Source: Hydrogenophaga sp. Root209
GTDB lineage: Bacteria; Pseudomonadota; Gammaproteobacteria; Burkholderiales; Burkholderiaceae_C
Assembly: GCF_001428625.1 (NCBI RefSeq)
Contig: NZ_LMIE01000031.1
Span: forward strand, 169,229-233,228
Length of the DNA stretch: 64,000 nucleotides
Direction: 5' to 3'
Numbering within the stretch: the first letter of the stretch is position 1; each line of letters begins with the position of its first letter. The translations under genes were made by a program, and so were the position numbers. Below, one piece after another: positions 15,596-24,638 of the stretch. A model generated the notes under the pieces. That model saw only the letters and a list, made by a program, of their open reading frames with translations. It was not told where the DNA came from and made no database searches.

Positions 15596-16510
15596 TCACC
15601 CTCTCCTCAACCCCAGCCACATCACCGTGGCCACCACCAGCAGGCCGCCCGCCACCTGCACCGCTGCGATCGACTGCCCCAGGATCGCCCACGCCAGCAC
15701 CAGCGCGAAGATGGGTTCGATGTTCATGATGGCCGAGTTGCCCACCACGCCGAGCTTGGGCAGCACGGTGAACATGATGGTGAAGGCCGTGCCGTAGAGC
15801 AGCGTCAAGCCGAACAGCCCCCACCAGCCCACCGCCGCCTGCGGCAACGCCAGCCCCCCCTGCACGCCACAGGCGATCAGGGCCATGAGACCCACGATGG
15901 TCATGGTGGTGGCGGTGCGAAGACGACCGTCCAGGCCCTCGGTTTCGTGCTGCGTGATCACCAGGGCCAGACCAAAGGTGGCCGCCGCCGTGAGGGCGAA
16001 CGCCACGCCCACGCCGATCTGCGCCCAATGCCCGGAGGCGCCGAGACCCGAGGCGGCGCCGGACACGTCGAGCGCGAGCGCCAGGCCCAGCAGCATCACC
16101 GGCATGGCGCGCAACACGCGCGGCTGTGGTCGCTGCCCGTAGACCACGCGCGCCCACAGTGCCGTCCACAACGGGTAGGTGTTGAAGGCCAGCAAGGCCA
16201 GCGCCACCGGCAAGCGCGCCACCGAAGCATAAAGACACAGGCTCTGTACACCCACCAGCAGACCGATGGCGAGCAGTGCCTTGCGGTGGTGCGGTTGCAG
16301 ACGCACCGGCACGCGGTAGATCAACAAAAGCGAACCGACCACCAGGGCCGTGACGCCACTGCGAAACACCACCGCCGTGGCCACGCTCACGCCGTCGTCG
16401 AAGGCCAGGCGGGCGGCCACGTGGTTGGCGCCCATCATCAGGGCGATGAGCAGCAGGGTGGCGAAGGCGGATGTGGACAGAGCGCCGGTAGGAGATGGGG
16501 ATGCAGACAT
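15596..16510 (-). CDS. EamA/DMT-family transporter
   Basis: A 304-residue membrane protein with ten hydrophobic segments arranged as two EamA repeats: LIALMMGANHVAARLAF at the start, FNTYPLWTALWARVVYGQRPQ ending the first half, and NIEPIFALVLAWAILGQSIAAVQVAGGLLV ending the second. Members export amino acids or other small metabolites; the substrate is unknown. The start at 16510 (MSASPSPTG) is preferred; a GTG 13 codons upstream is possible. It converges on hslR. Confidence 0.87.
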   Translation of the reverse strand: MSASPSPTGALSTSAFATLLLIALMMGANHVAARLAFDDGVSVATAVVFRSGVTALVVGSLLLIYRVPVRLQPHHRKALLAIGLLVGVQSLCLYASVARLPVALALLAFNTYPLWTALWARVVYGQRPQPRVLRAMPVMLLGLALALDVSGAASGLGASGHWAQIGVGVAFALTAAATFGLALVITQHETEGLDGRLRTATTMTIVGLMALIACGVQGGLALPQAAVGWWGLFGLTLLYGTAFTIMFTVLPKLGVVGNSAIMNIEPIFALVLAWAILGQSIAAVQVAGGLLVVATVMWLGLRRG

Positions 16511-16587
16511 GCCTGCATTCTGCTGGGCCGACAAGGAAGCGCGTGTCACATCGGCACCGGTGCATCAGCCCCGCAGGGCTCCCGTGC

Positions 16588-17559
16588 TCAGAGGTCCAGC
16601 ACCAGGCGCGCGCTGCAAGCACGGGAGCAGCATGGCAGGAACTGGCTGTTGTCCGCCTTTTCCTCCGGGGTGAGGTAGTGGTCCCGGTGGTCGGGCACGC
16701 CCGCTTTCAAGCCCGTGAGGCAGGTACCGCACACGCCTTGCTCGCACGACATGGGAATGTCCAGGCCGGCGGCTTGCAGGGCAGCGAGCGCGGTCTGTTC
16801 GGGCTGAACCACGATCACCCGACCGGTGCTTGCGATCTCCAACTCGAAGCTGCCGTCGCCGCTGGTGTCCACCGGGGCGGCACCGAAAAACTCGAAGTGC
16901 AGCCGCTCCTCGGGCCAGCCCTGTGCGCGAGCCGTGCCGAGCACAGCGTCCATGAAGCCCTGCGGCCCGCAGGTGTAGAGGTGAGTGCCCGGTGCGGCCT
17001 GTTGCAGCAAGGCGGCAATGTCGAGTTTCTGGGCCGCATCGCCATCATCGAAGTGGTGGTGCACCTGGCGGGCAAAGGGCGCTGTGGCCATGTGTTCCAC
17101 GAAGGCCGTGCGCTCGCGCGTGCGACTGGCGTGGTGCAGTTCGAAGCTGGCGCCATCGCGCGTGAGCTGTTCAGCCATGGCCAGCAGCGGCGTGATGCCG
17201 ATGCCACCGGCCAGCAGCAGGTGGTGCGCCGCGTCGCAGGCCAGCGGAAAGTGGTTCTTCGGCGTGCTGATGTGCAGCGTCGAGCCCTCGCGCACCGCGT
17301 CGTGCACCGCCCGAGAGCCACCGCGCGAGGCGGCGTCGCGCAGCACCGCGATCTGGTAATGCGAGGGGCTGCCCGACGGGTTGCACAGGGAGTACTGGCG
17401 CACCAGGCCGTCGGCCAGGTGCACGTCGATGTGGGCGCCTGCGCTGAAGGCAGGCAGGGTGTGGCCCGGCTCTGCCACCAGGTCGAGGCCGCAGATGTCC
17501 AGGGCCTCGACGCGCTTGCGCGCCACACGCACCAGCACAGGGGTTTGGGGTTCGCTCAT
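16588..17559 (-). CDS. vanB: vanillate O-demethylase reductase subunit (VanB-type oxidoreductase)
   Basis: A 323-residue phthalate-dioxygenase-reductase-type protein. The FMN-binding domain has RQYSLCNP. The NAD-binding domain has LLAGGIGITPLLAMAEQL and YTCGPQGFMDAVL. A C-terminal plant-type [2Fe-2S] domain has CEQGVCGTC and a fourth Cys further on (PCCSRAC region). It passes electrons from NAD(P)H to the Rieske oxygenase encoded immediately upstream (17582-18619), 22 bp apart. Pairing with a VanA-like oxygenase supports the vanillate assignment, though related pairs demethylate other methoxybenzoates. Confidence 0.88.
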   Translation of the reverse strand: MSEPQTPVLVRVARKRVEALDICGLDLVAEPGHTLPAFSAGAHIDVHLADGLVRQYSLCNPSGSPSHYQIAVLRDAASRGGSRAVHDAVREGSTLHISTPKNHFPLACDAAHHLLLAGGIGITPLLAMAEQLTRDGASFELHHASRTRERTAFVEHMATAPFARQVHHHFDDGDAAQKLDIAALLQQAAPGTHLYTCGPQGFMDAVLGTARAQGWPEERLHFEFFGAAPVDTSGDGSFELEIASTGRVIVVQPEQTALAALQAAGLDIPMSCEQGVCGTCLTGLKAGVPDHRDHYLTPEEKADNSQFLPCCSRACSARLVLDL

Positions 17560-17581
17560 GGTGTCTGCGTTGTCGGGCGAC

Positions 17582-18619
17582 TCAGGCGGGTGTGCCCTGC
17601 TCCGCCGCCACGACGCGCTCGATCACCTTGCGCGACTGCACGCCACCGGCGTCGATGTTGAGCTTGAGCAGCTTGCGCTCGGGAAAGTCGCTGATGTTGC
17701 GCTGCTGCCGCTCCAGCATGTCCAGGTCTTCCGAAAAGATCTTGCCCTGGCCTTCGCGGATCTGCGCGGTGAGTGCCTTGTCGCCCGGATTGAACTTGCG
17801 CGCCATGCCCCAGAAGTAGTGCATGGAGGTGTCGGTTTCGGGCGTGATGAAGTCCACCACCACGCTGTAGACCTTGTGCTCGGCCGGTGCCTCATAGCCA
17901 CCGTGGCCGGCGTGGGCCACACCCACTTCGATCATCACGTGGCTTGGCGGCGTGAAGCGGCAGATCTGCCAGCGGTCCACCGGCACGTCGTCGGCCAGGT
18001 GGTTGGCACGCAGTGCGGATTTCCAGAACGGAGGTGCGGTGATGTTTTCCATGAAGCGGCTGGTGACCACGGTGTCACCATCGACCACCGTCTTGCACGG
18101 CACCTCGTCGATCTCCTTCTGGCCGATGCTGGTGGAGTGCACGTAGGTTTCGTGCGTCAGGTCCATGAGGTTGTCGACCATGAGCCGGTAGTCGGCCTTC
18201 ACGTGGTAGAGCCCGCCGCCGTATGCCCATTCGGGGTTGTCGTACCACTCCATGTGGGGGATCAGCGCGGCATCGGCCTTGGCCGCTTCACCCGGCCAGA
18301 CCCAGACGAAGCCGTAACGCTCCTCCACCGGATAGCTGCGGATCGCCGGGAAGCCCCCGACGCGCTGGCCCGGCATGGCGATGGTCTTGCCGTCGCAGCC
18401 CATTTCCAGACCGTGGTAGCCGCAGACCAGCTTGCCTTCGCAGACATAGCCCAGCGAGAGCGGAGCGCCGCGGTGCGGGCAGAAGTCTTCCACCGCAGCC
18501 ACCTTGCCCTGCAACGCCCGGTAGAACACGATGCGCTGGTTGCAGACGGTGCGGCCCAGCGGTTTTTCGTCGATCTCATCGGCCGTGCAGGCCACGTACC
18601 AGGTGTTTTTCGGGAACAT
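17582..18619 (-). CDS. vanA: vanillate O-demethylase oxygenase subunit (Rieske)
   Basis: A 345-residue Rieske non-heme iron oxygenase. The N-terminal [2Fe-2S] Rieske site is C47-x-H49 (CPHRGAPLSLGY) and C66-x2-H69 (CGYHGLEM). The mononuclear iron His pair is in LMDLTHETYVHSTSIG. Length and the start MFPKNTWYVACTADEI fit VanA, which converts vanillate to protocatechuate plus formaldehyde. The ATG at 18619 has AAGGAG upstream; an earlier in-frame start lacks one. Palindromic operators lie at 18651-18688, and a MarR-type gene is next upstream. Confidence 0.88.
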   Translation of the reverse strand: MFPKNTWYVACTADEIDEKPLGRTVCNQRIVFYRALQGKVAAVEDFCPHRGAPLSLGYVCEGKLVCGYHGLEMGCDGKTIAMPGQRVGGFPAIRSYPVEERYGFVWVWPGEAAKADAALIPHMEWYDNPEWAYGGGLYHVKADYRLMVDNLMDLTHETYVHSTSIGQKEIDEVPCKTVVDGDTVVTSRFMENITAPPFWKSALRANHLADDVPVDRWQICRFTPPSHVMIEVGVAHAGHGGYEAPAEHKVYSVVVDFITPETDTSMHYFWGMARKFNPGDKALTAQIREGQGKIFSEDLDMLERQQRNISDFPERKLLKLNIDAGGVQSRKVIERVVAAEQGTPA

Positions 18620-18650
18620 GCAAGGTCTCCTTGAGTGGGGCAAATCGAAT

Positions 18651-18688
18651 TCATTCAGTATGCTGAATGACCATCAGTATACGGAATG
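18651..18688. promoter_or_regulatory. tandem palindromic operators upstream of vanA
   Basis: 18651-18670 is a 20-bp palindrome, TCATTCAGTATGCTGAATGA, with perfect 8-bp arms. 18672-18688 (CATCAGTATACGGAATG) is a degraded second copy. A TATACT hexamer (minus strand, 18681-18676) within the second could be the vanA -10, which would put the transcription start at the edge of the first palindrome. This layout fits repression by the MarR-family protein encoded at 18731-19234. Confidence 0.78.
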
Positions 18689-18730
18689 TCTCGGCGAAAA
18701 AAAAGGGCGAAAGCTCAGGGTTTACCCGAA

Positions 18731-19234
18731 TCACTCCGACCGGGCGGCACTTTCGTTCAGTTGCACGAACTTGCGCAGCAGGCGCAGAAATTCGGCCTGC
18801 TCTGCCGGCTCAAGCGGGGCCAGCAGCTCGCGATACATCGGCGCGACCTTGGGCAGCATGTCGGCCAGCACGGCGAGCCCCTCGGCCGTCAACGTGAGGC
18901 TGCGCTGGCGCCGCGGCATCAGCTCGCGCACGATCCAGCCCTTGCTTTCCAGCCGGGTGGCGATGTCGGCGGTGGTCGAGGTGTCCAGCGCCACCTTCTC
19001 CGCCAGCGTCACCTGGTCCATGCCGGGGGTGTCCTGCAGTGCCCGCAGGATGGCGTATTGCACCGGCGTTATCTGGCGGCCGTGGGTGCCGTGGAAAGTC
19101 GAAACCGCCACCTGATGCGCGCGGCGGATCAGGTGGCCGGGTTCGGCATGCAGCTCGATACCGCTGTCGGGGATGGGGCTGGCGGTCACTGCACGGGGTG
19201 CCGAGCGAGAGACGGCGGAGCGGGGAGAAGTCAT
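18731..19234 (-). CDS. MarR-family transcriptional regulator, probable vanAB repressor
   Basis: A 167-residue MarR-type winged-helix protein: ITPVQYAILRALQDTPGMDQVTLAEKVALDTSTTADIATRLESKGWIVRE gives the HTH and the start of the wing, followed by RRQRSLTLTAEG. Such regulators typically bind a 16-20-bp palindrome and release it on binding an aromatic acid. It is upstream of, and co-oriented with, vanA-vanB, with two palindromes in between. Called VanR by function in some species, but that name is also used for GntR-family proteins, so no symbol is given. Confidence 0.85.
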   Translation of the reverse strand: MTSPRSAVSRSAPRAVTASPIPDSGIELHAEPGHLIRRAHQVAVSTFHGTHGRQITPVQYAILRALQDTPGMDQVTLAEKVALDTSTTADIATRLESKGWIVRELMPRRQRSLTLTAEGLAVLADMLPKVAPMYRELLAPLEPAEQAEFLRLLRKFVQLNESAARSE

Positions 19235-19373
19235 CGGGTGGGTTCACAGTGGGCCATGTGCGGGACTATAGGTCAGCCGCACAGCGGACCATGCGACGAG
19301 CACATCCACCCATGGCGGCGGGCGGGGCGGCTTCCATAATCGACCGACCCCACGCTCCACAACCCTGCTCCAC

Positions 19374-20645
19374 ATGTACACCGTTGCTCCACTGGTCGAT
19401 CTGCTCAAGCCGCTGCGCGCGCTCTGCGCCGTGACGGCCACCGGCAGCACGGTGGCGGCGGCAGAAGCACTCCACCTGTCGCAGTCCTCGGTGGTGCGGG
19501 CCATCCAGTCGCTGGAGGCAGATCTGGCAGGCACCCTGTTCGAGCGTTCTGCCCGTGGCATGCAGCCCACGCCCATGGGGCAAGAGCTGGCTCTTCGCGC
19601 TTCGCGTGCGCTGAGCCACCTGGCACAGGCCGATGCGCCCGCCCGCCGCTCGGCCAGGAACCACGCGCTGGCCTGGACCGGCAGCCGCCTGGCAGCAGGG
19701 GTGGGCGCTCGCCACGTCGGGGTGCTGCTGTCGCTGGCGCAGACCGCTTCAGAGACCGCCAGCGCGGCAGCACTGGGCATCAGCCAGCCGGCCGTGCACC
19801 AGACGCTGGCCCAACTGGAGCACATGGCCGGTGCGGCACTGTTCGTGCGTGCGCGCAAGGGCTTGCGCCTGACCGAGGCTGGCGAGGCCACCCAACAGGC
19901 TTTCAAGCTGGCCCGGGCCGAGCTGCAACAGGCCAGCGACGCGCTGGCCGCGCAGCGTGGCGTCGTGCAGGGACGCCTGGTCATCGGCACGCTGCCGTTT
20001 TCCACCGGGCGCCTGCTGTCCGGGGCGGTGGACCGCGTGCTGCAGTCCCACCCCGGGCTGGCCGTCACCATCGTTGACGGCACCTACGACGCCCTGCTGC
20101 ACCAGTTGCGCCAGGCCGACATCGACTTCATCGTAGGGGCGACCCGGCCGGCACTTGCAGGCGCCGAGCTGGCGCAGGAAACCCTGTTCCTCGACCGCCT
20201 TGCGGTGGTGGCGCGCGCGGCGCACCCACTGGCCGCGCGAAGCCATCTGAGCTGGCAAGACCTGCGCGATTGCGGCTGGATCATGCCCATGCCCAACACG
20301 CCCGCGCAGGTGGCGTTCGAGCAGGCGCTGAAAGTGGCGGGAATCCCCATTCCTGCCGATCCCCTGCGCGTGAACAGCGCGTTGATGATGCAGGCACTGC
20401 TGGCGCAGAGCGACCGGTTGGCGCTGATGTCGCCGAGACAGGTGCAAGCCGAAATCCGCGCCGGCTTGTTGGTTCAGCTGGGTGTGCCGGTTCGGCACGA
20501 GCCGCGAATGATCGGTCTGGTGCGGCGCGCGGACTACCTGCCCACACCGGCCGCGCAGTCTCTGCTTGACGCACTGCGCAGCGTGGCCCGGGACATAGCC
20601 GATGATGCTGATGCACACATCGAAATAAGCAAAGTGCATAGGTAG
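19374..20645 (+). CDS. LysR-type regulator with two N-terminal HTH domains
   Basis: At 423 residues it is about 110 longer than ordinary LysR regulators. Residues about 10-75 form one LysR-type HTH (AAAEALHLSQSSVVRAIQSLEADLAGTLFER). Residues about 108-170 form a second (ASAAALGISQPAVHQTLAQLEHMAGAALFVR, then GLRLTEAG). A single effector-binding domain follows (GRLVIGTLPFSTGRLL, LDRLAVVARAAHPLA). Both HTH units keep the SQxxV..xxxxLE core. It precedes the aromatic-acid transport/LigAB operon in the same orientation and probably regulates it. No good RBS is seen before the ATG at 19374. Confidence 0.88.
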   Translation: MYTVAPLVDLLKPLRALCAVTATGSTVAAAEALHLSQSSVVRAIQSLEADLAGTLFERSARGMQPTPMGQELALRASRALSHLAQADAPARRSARNHALAWTGSRLAAGVGARHVGVLLSLAQTASETASAAALGISQPAVHQTLAQLEHMAGAALFVRARKGLRLTEAGEATQQAFKLARAELQQASDALAAQRGVVQGRLVIGTLPFSTGRLLSGAVDRVLQSHPGLAVTIVDGTYDALLHQLRQADIDFIVGATRPALAGAELAQETLFLDRLAVVARAAHPLAARSHLSWQDLRDCGWIMPMPNTPAQVAFEQALKVAGIPIPADPLRVNSALMMQALLAQSDRLALMSPRQVQAEIRAGLLVQLGVPVRHEPRMIGLVRRADYLPTPAAQSLLDALRSVARDIADDADAHIEISKVHR

Positions 20646-20760
20646 TCCCACAAAAGCATTGGACCTTCCATGGCGGCGGCAGGATCATGCGTGGCCTGTG
20701 AAGCCGCCAGCACGCAGCGGCATGCATACGGGAAAACCCGCAACCCACCGGAGACGCACC

Positions 20761-21930
20761 ATGCAGAAACGCAACTTCATCCGCACCGCCGTTGCCCTCG
20801 CGCTCGTCGGAGCCCTCGGCCACGTCGCAGCTCAGGACAACACATTCAAGATTGGCCTGATCCTGCCCATGACCGGGCCGTTCGCCTCCACCGGCAAGCA
20901 GCTTGAAGCTGCCGCCCGCCTCTACATGGCGCAGAACGGCGACACCGTCGCCGGCAAGAAAGTGCAGCTGATCGTGAAGGACGACACCGGCGCACCCGAC
21001 GTGACCAAGCGCATCGCACAAGAACTGGTGATCAACGACAAGGTGCAGGTGCTGGCCGGCTTCGGCCTGACGCCGCTGGCCTTCGCCACTGCTCCGGTGG
21101 CCACGCAGTCCAAAACGCCACTGGTGGTGATGGCGGCGGCCACCTCCAGCATCACGGAGGCTTCGCCCTACATCGTGCGCACCAGCTTCACCGTGCCGCA
21201 GGTCGTCACCGTGCTGGCTGACTGGGCGACCAGGAACAACATCAAGCGCGTGGTGACGCTGGTCACCGACTACGCACCGGGCGTGGACTCCGAGAAGTAC
21301 TTCAACCAGCGCTTCCAGGCCAACGGTGGCGTGGTGGTCGAGTCGCTGCGCGTGCCTCTGCGCGGCCCCGACTTCGCGCCCTTCCTGCAGAAGGTGCGTG
21401 ATGCCAAACCCGACGCGCTGTTCACCTTCGTGCCCTCGGGCGCCGGTTCGGCACTGATGAAGCAGTTCGCCGAGCGCGGCCTGGACAAGGCCGGCATCCG
21501 CATGATTGCCGAAGGCAGCGTGACCGATGACGACATCCTCAATGGCATGGGCGACGTGGCCCTGGGCGTGGTGACCGCCCACCACTACTCGGCCGCGCAC
21601 AACTCGCCGCTGAACAAAAAGTTCGTCGAGGCCTTCGGCAAAGCCAACAACGGCATGCGCCCCAACTTCATGGCCGTGGGCGCGTACGACGGCATGCGGG
21701 TGATCTACGAAGGCGCCAAAAAAACCAAGGGTGAAGGCGGCGAGGCCTTGCTCAATGCCATGAAAGGCCAGGTGTTCGAGAGCCCGCGCGGTCCGATCTA
21801 CATCGACGCGCAGACCCGTGATGTGGTGCACAACGTCTACGTTCGCAAGGTCGAGAAGATCAACGGCCAGATGTGGAACACCGAGATCGAAACCGTCACC
21901 GACATGAAGGACCCGGGCAAGGCCAAATAA
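20761..21930 (+). CDS. ABC transporter periplasmic substrate-binding protein (aromatic-acid operon)
   Basis: A 389-residue leucine-binding-fold protein with a signal peptide (MQKRNFIRTAVALALVGALGHVAAQ). Fold markers are FKIGLILPMTGPFASTGKQ, VKDDTGAPDVTKR and GFGLTPLAFATAPVA. GGAGA precedes the ATG at 20761; a longer in-frame start is not supported. First gene of a seven-to-eight-gene operon ending at 27831 that includes LigA/LigB, so an aromatic acid such as protocatechuate or vanillate is a plausible ligand (inference). Confidence 0.92.
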   Translation: MQKRNFIRTAVALALVGALGHVAAQDNTFKIGLILPMTGPFASTGKQLEAAARLYMAQNGDTVAGKKVQLIVKDDTGAPDVTKRIAQELVINDKVQVLAGFGLTPLAFATAPVATQSKTPLVVMAAATSSITEASPYIVRTSFTVPQVVTVLADWATRNNIKRVVTLVTDYAPGVDSEKYFNQRFQANGGVVVESLRVPLRGPDFAPFLQKVRDAKPDALFTFVPSGAGSALMKQFAERGLDKAGIRMIAEGSVTDDDILNGMGDVALGVVTAHHYSAAHNSPLNKKFVEAFGKANNGMRPNFMAVGAYDGMRVIYEGAKKTKGEGGEALLNAMKGQVFESPRGPIYIDAQTRDVVHNVYVRKVEKINGQMWNTEIETVTDMKDPGKAK

Positions 21931-22006
21931 GCCGCGCCCAACCTCCGTTCCCTTCTTTGTCATGACGGCGGGTGCCCAGCGCACCCGCCAGTGAGATGCC
22001 ACGCCC

Positions 22007-22876
22007 ATGCTGACCATCCTCTTCGACGGCATCGCCTACGGCATGCTTCTGTTCATTCTGGCGGTGGGCCTGTCCGTGACCATGGGCCTGATGAATTTCA
22101 TCAACCTGGCCCACGGCGCCTTCGCCATGCTCGGCGGCTACCTCACGGTGGCCCTGATGCAGCACCAGGGTCTGCCATTCCTGGCTTGTCTGCCGCTGGC
22201 CTTCGGCATCACGGCGCTGGTGGGGGCGGTGCTGGAGCGCACGCTCTACCGGCCCATGTACAAGAAGCCGCATCTGGATCAGGTGCTGTTCTCGATCGGC
22301 CTGACTTTCATGGCCGTGGCCGCCACCGATTTCTTCATGGGCTCGCAGCAGCAGATCATCCAGCTGCCCTCGTGGCTGCTCGGGCGCACGGAGCTGTTTG
22401 ACGGAGCGCTCGGCATGGGGCACTACCGACTCTTCATCATCGCCATCTGCGCGGCGCTCACCGTGGGGCTGCAGTTCATCCTCTCGCGCACCCGCTTCGG
22501 CAGCCGGCTGCGCGCCAGCGTGGACGACCCTCGCGTGGCCGCCAGCCTGGGCATCAATGTCAACGTGGTGTTCGCTGCCACGTTCGCGGTGGGCTCGGGC
22601 CTGGCGGGCCTGGGCGGTGCTCTGGGCGCAGAGGTGCTGGGGCTGGACCCGAGCTTCCCGTTGAAGTTTCTGGTCTATTTCCTGATCGTGGTTGCCGTCG
22701 GCGGCACCTCGTCCATCACCGGCCCGCTGCTGGCGGCGCTGTTGCTGGGCATTGCCGACGTGGCGGGCAAGTACTACATCCCCAAGCTCGGCGGCTTCAT
22801 CGTCTACACCCTGATGATCGCCATCCTGCTCTGGCGGCCACACGGCCTGTTCTCCCGTCTTGGAGGCGGCAAATGA
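22007..22876 (+). CDS. branched-chain-type ABC transporter permease, LivH family (aromatic-acid operon)
   Basis: A 289-residue permease with the LivH pattern (GLSVTMGLMNFINLAHGAFAMLGGYL; RASVDDPRVAASLGINV coupling loop; VVAVGGTSSITGPLLAALLLG). About eight hydrophobic segments. The stop overlaps the start of the LivM-type gene by four bases. Confidence 0.92.
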   Translation: MLTILFDGIAYGMLLFILAVGLSVTMGLMNFINLAHGAFAMLGGYLTVALMQHQGLPFLACLPLAFGITALVGAVLERTLYRPMYKKPHLDQVLFSIGLTFMAVAATDFFMGSQQQIIQLPSWLLGRTELFDGALGMGHYRLFIIAICAALTVGLQFILSRTRFGSRLRASVDDPRVAASLGINVNVVFAATFAVGSGLAGLGGALGAEVLGLDPSFPLKFLVYFLIVVAVGGTSSITGPLLAALLLGIADVAGKYYIPKLGGFIVYTLMIAILLWRPHGLFSRLGGGK

Positions 22877-23859
22877 ATCCCACCACCACAAGCTCAACGC
22901 CTGCTCGCAGCCTGATGGACCAGGCCCGCTGGCGCCCCTGGGAGCCCGTGCTCTGGCTGGCCGCGCTGGCCGCGCCCTGGCTGCTCAAGGAGCACGCGCT
23001 GATCATCAACGAGGTCGCCATCGTCGCGCTGTTTGCGGTCTCGCTGGACCTGATCCTGGGCTACACCGGCATCGTCTCCCTGGGCCATGCGGCCTTCCTG
23101 GGCTTCGGGGCGTACAGCGCGGCGCTGTTTGCCAAACACATCCACCCCGACCCGATGGTGGGTCTGGTGGTGGGCACCGCGGCGGCCACCGCACTCGGCG
23201 CTCTCAGCTCGCTCACCATCATGCGCGGCACCGATCTCACCCGCATCATGGTCACGCTGGGTCTCACGTTGATCCTGTTCGAGCTGGCCAACAAGCTCGA
23301 CTGGCTCACCGGCGGTGCCGACGGCCTGCAGGGCGTGGTCATGGGGCCGCTGCTGGGCCGCTTCGAGTTCGATCTGTACGGGCAAGTGGCCGCGGCTTAC
23401 TCGATCGCGGTGCTGCTGGTGGGTTTTCTGCTGGCGCGCCGGCTGGTGCACTCACCCTTTGGCGCCACCCTCAAGGCGGTGCGCGACAACCGGCTGCGTG
23501 CCATGGCCATCGGCATCCCGGTCGCCTCCAGGCTGGCGGTGGTTTACACCATCGCCGCCGGCATGGCCGGCGCGGCCGGCGCCTTGCTGGCACAGACCAC
23601 AGGTTTCGCCTCGCTCGATGTGTTCTCCATCGAGCGCTCGGCCGACGTGGTGTTGATGCTGGTGATCGGCGGTGTCGGCTGGCTCTACGGCGGTGTGCTC
23701 GGCGCGGTGGTGTTCAAGCTGCTGCACGATGTGATTGCCGGCATCACGCCGCAGTACTGGACCTTCTGGGTCGGCCTGTTCCTGGTGGTGCTGGTGCTGG
23801 TGGGGCGCGAACGCCTGCTGCGGCCCTGGACCTGGTTTTCGCGCAAGGACGCCGCATGA
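22873..23859 (+). CDS. branched-chain-type ABC transporter permease, LivM family (aromatic-acid operon)
   Basis: A 328-residue permease with the LivM pattern (LDLILGYTGIVSLGHAAFLGFGAYSAALF; AVRDNRLRAMAIGIPV; MLVIGGVGWLYGGVLGAVVF). It overlaps both neighbours by four bases (ATGA junctions), indicating tight coupling. It forms the membrane channel with the preceding LivH-type protein. Confidence 0.92.
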   Translation: MNPTTTSSTPARSLMDQARWRPWEPVLWLAALAAPWLLKEHALIINEVAIVALFAVSLDLILGYTGIVSLGHAAFLGFGAYSAALFAKHIHPDPMVGLVVGTAAATALGALSSLTIMRGTDLTRIMVTLGLTLILFELANKLDWLTGGADGLQGVVMGPLLGRFEFDLYGQVAAAYSIAVLLVGFLLARRLVHSPFGATLKAVRDNRLRAMAIGIPVASRLAVVYTIAAGMAGAAGALLAQTTGFASLDVFSIERSADVVLMLVIGGVGWLYGGVLGAVVFKLLHDVIAGITPQYWTFWVGLFLVVLVLVGRERLLRPWTWFSRKDAA

Positions 23860-24638
23860 ACGCCCCGATCGACACGAACGCAAAGACCGTTCTGAAGACG
23901 GAGGGCCTGGTCAAACGCTTCGGCGGCATTGTCGCCACGCAAGACGTGAGCCTGAACGTGAGCCACGGCGCACGCCACGCGCTCATCGGCCCCAACGGCG
24001 CGGGCAAGACCACGCTGATCAACCTGCTGACCGGCGTGCTCGATCCCTCGGCGGGTCGCATCCTGCTCGACGGCGACGACATCACCACGCTCGCACCCCA
24101 CCAGCGCGTGCGGCGCGGCATGGTGCGCACCTTCCAGATCAACCAGTTGTTCAACAGCCTCACGCCACGGGAAACCCTGGCCATGGTGGTGGCCCAGCAC
24201 CTGGGTTTGGGTGGACGCTGGTGGCAGCCTCTGGGCCGCCAGCCGGCGGTCAACCAACGCTGCGAACAGTTGCTGGAGCAGTTTCACCTGGCCGATGTGA
24301 GCCACGTGCGCACCGAGCACCTGGCCTACGGCAAGCGCCGCCTGCTGGAGATCGCCATCGCCCTGGCGTGCGAGCCGCGCGTGCTGCTGCTCGACGAGCC
24401 GGTGGCCGGCGTGCCTGCGGGTGAGCGCGAGGAGCTGCTGCACACCGTGGCCGCACTGCCGGCCGACGTGTCGGTGCTGCTGATCGAGCACGACATGGAC
24501 CTGGTGTTCGAATTCGCCCGCTTCATCACCGTGCTGGTCAATGGCGCGGTGCTGGTCGAAGGCACACCCGGAGAAATTGCCAACGACCCGCGGGTCAAAG
24601 CCGTGTACCTCGGCCATGGGGAGGCCATCCATGGCTGA
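23856..24638 (+). CDS. branched-chain-type ABC transporter ATP-binding protein, LivG family (aromatic-acid operon)
   Basis: A 260-residue ABC ATPase: Walker A GPNGAGKTTLIN, FQINQLFNSLTPRETL, degenerate signature HLAYGKRRLLEIA, Walker B VLLLDEPVAGVPAGER and LLIEHDMDLVF. It starts at the ATGA overlap with livM and ends 8 bp inside the LivF-type gene. Confidence 0.92.
   Translation: MNAPIDTNAKTVLKTEGLVKRFGGIVATQDVSLNVSHGARHALIGPNGAGKTTLINLLTGVLDPSAGRILLDGDDITTLAPHQRVRRGMVRTFQINQLFNSLTPRETLAMVVAQHLGLGGRWWQPLGRQPAVNQRCEQLLEQFHLADVSHVRTEHLAYGKRRLLEIAIALACEPRVLLLDEPVAGVPAGEREELLHTVAALPADVSVLLIEHDMDLVFEFARFITVLVNGAVLVEGTPGEIANDPRVKAVYLGHGEAIHG

Noticed and set aside
20281-22032. A 583-codon minus-strand open frame
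   Set aside because: Antisense to the LysR-type and binding-protein genes; no domain.
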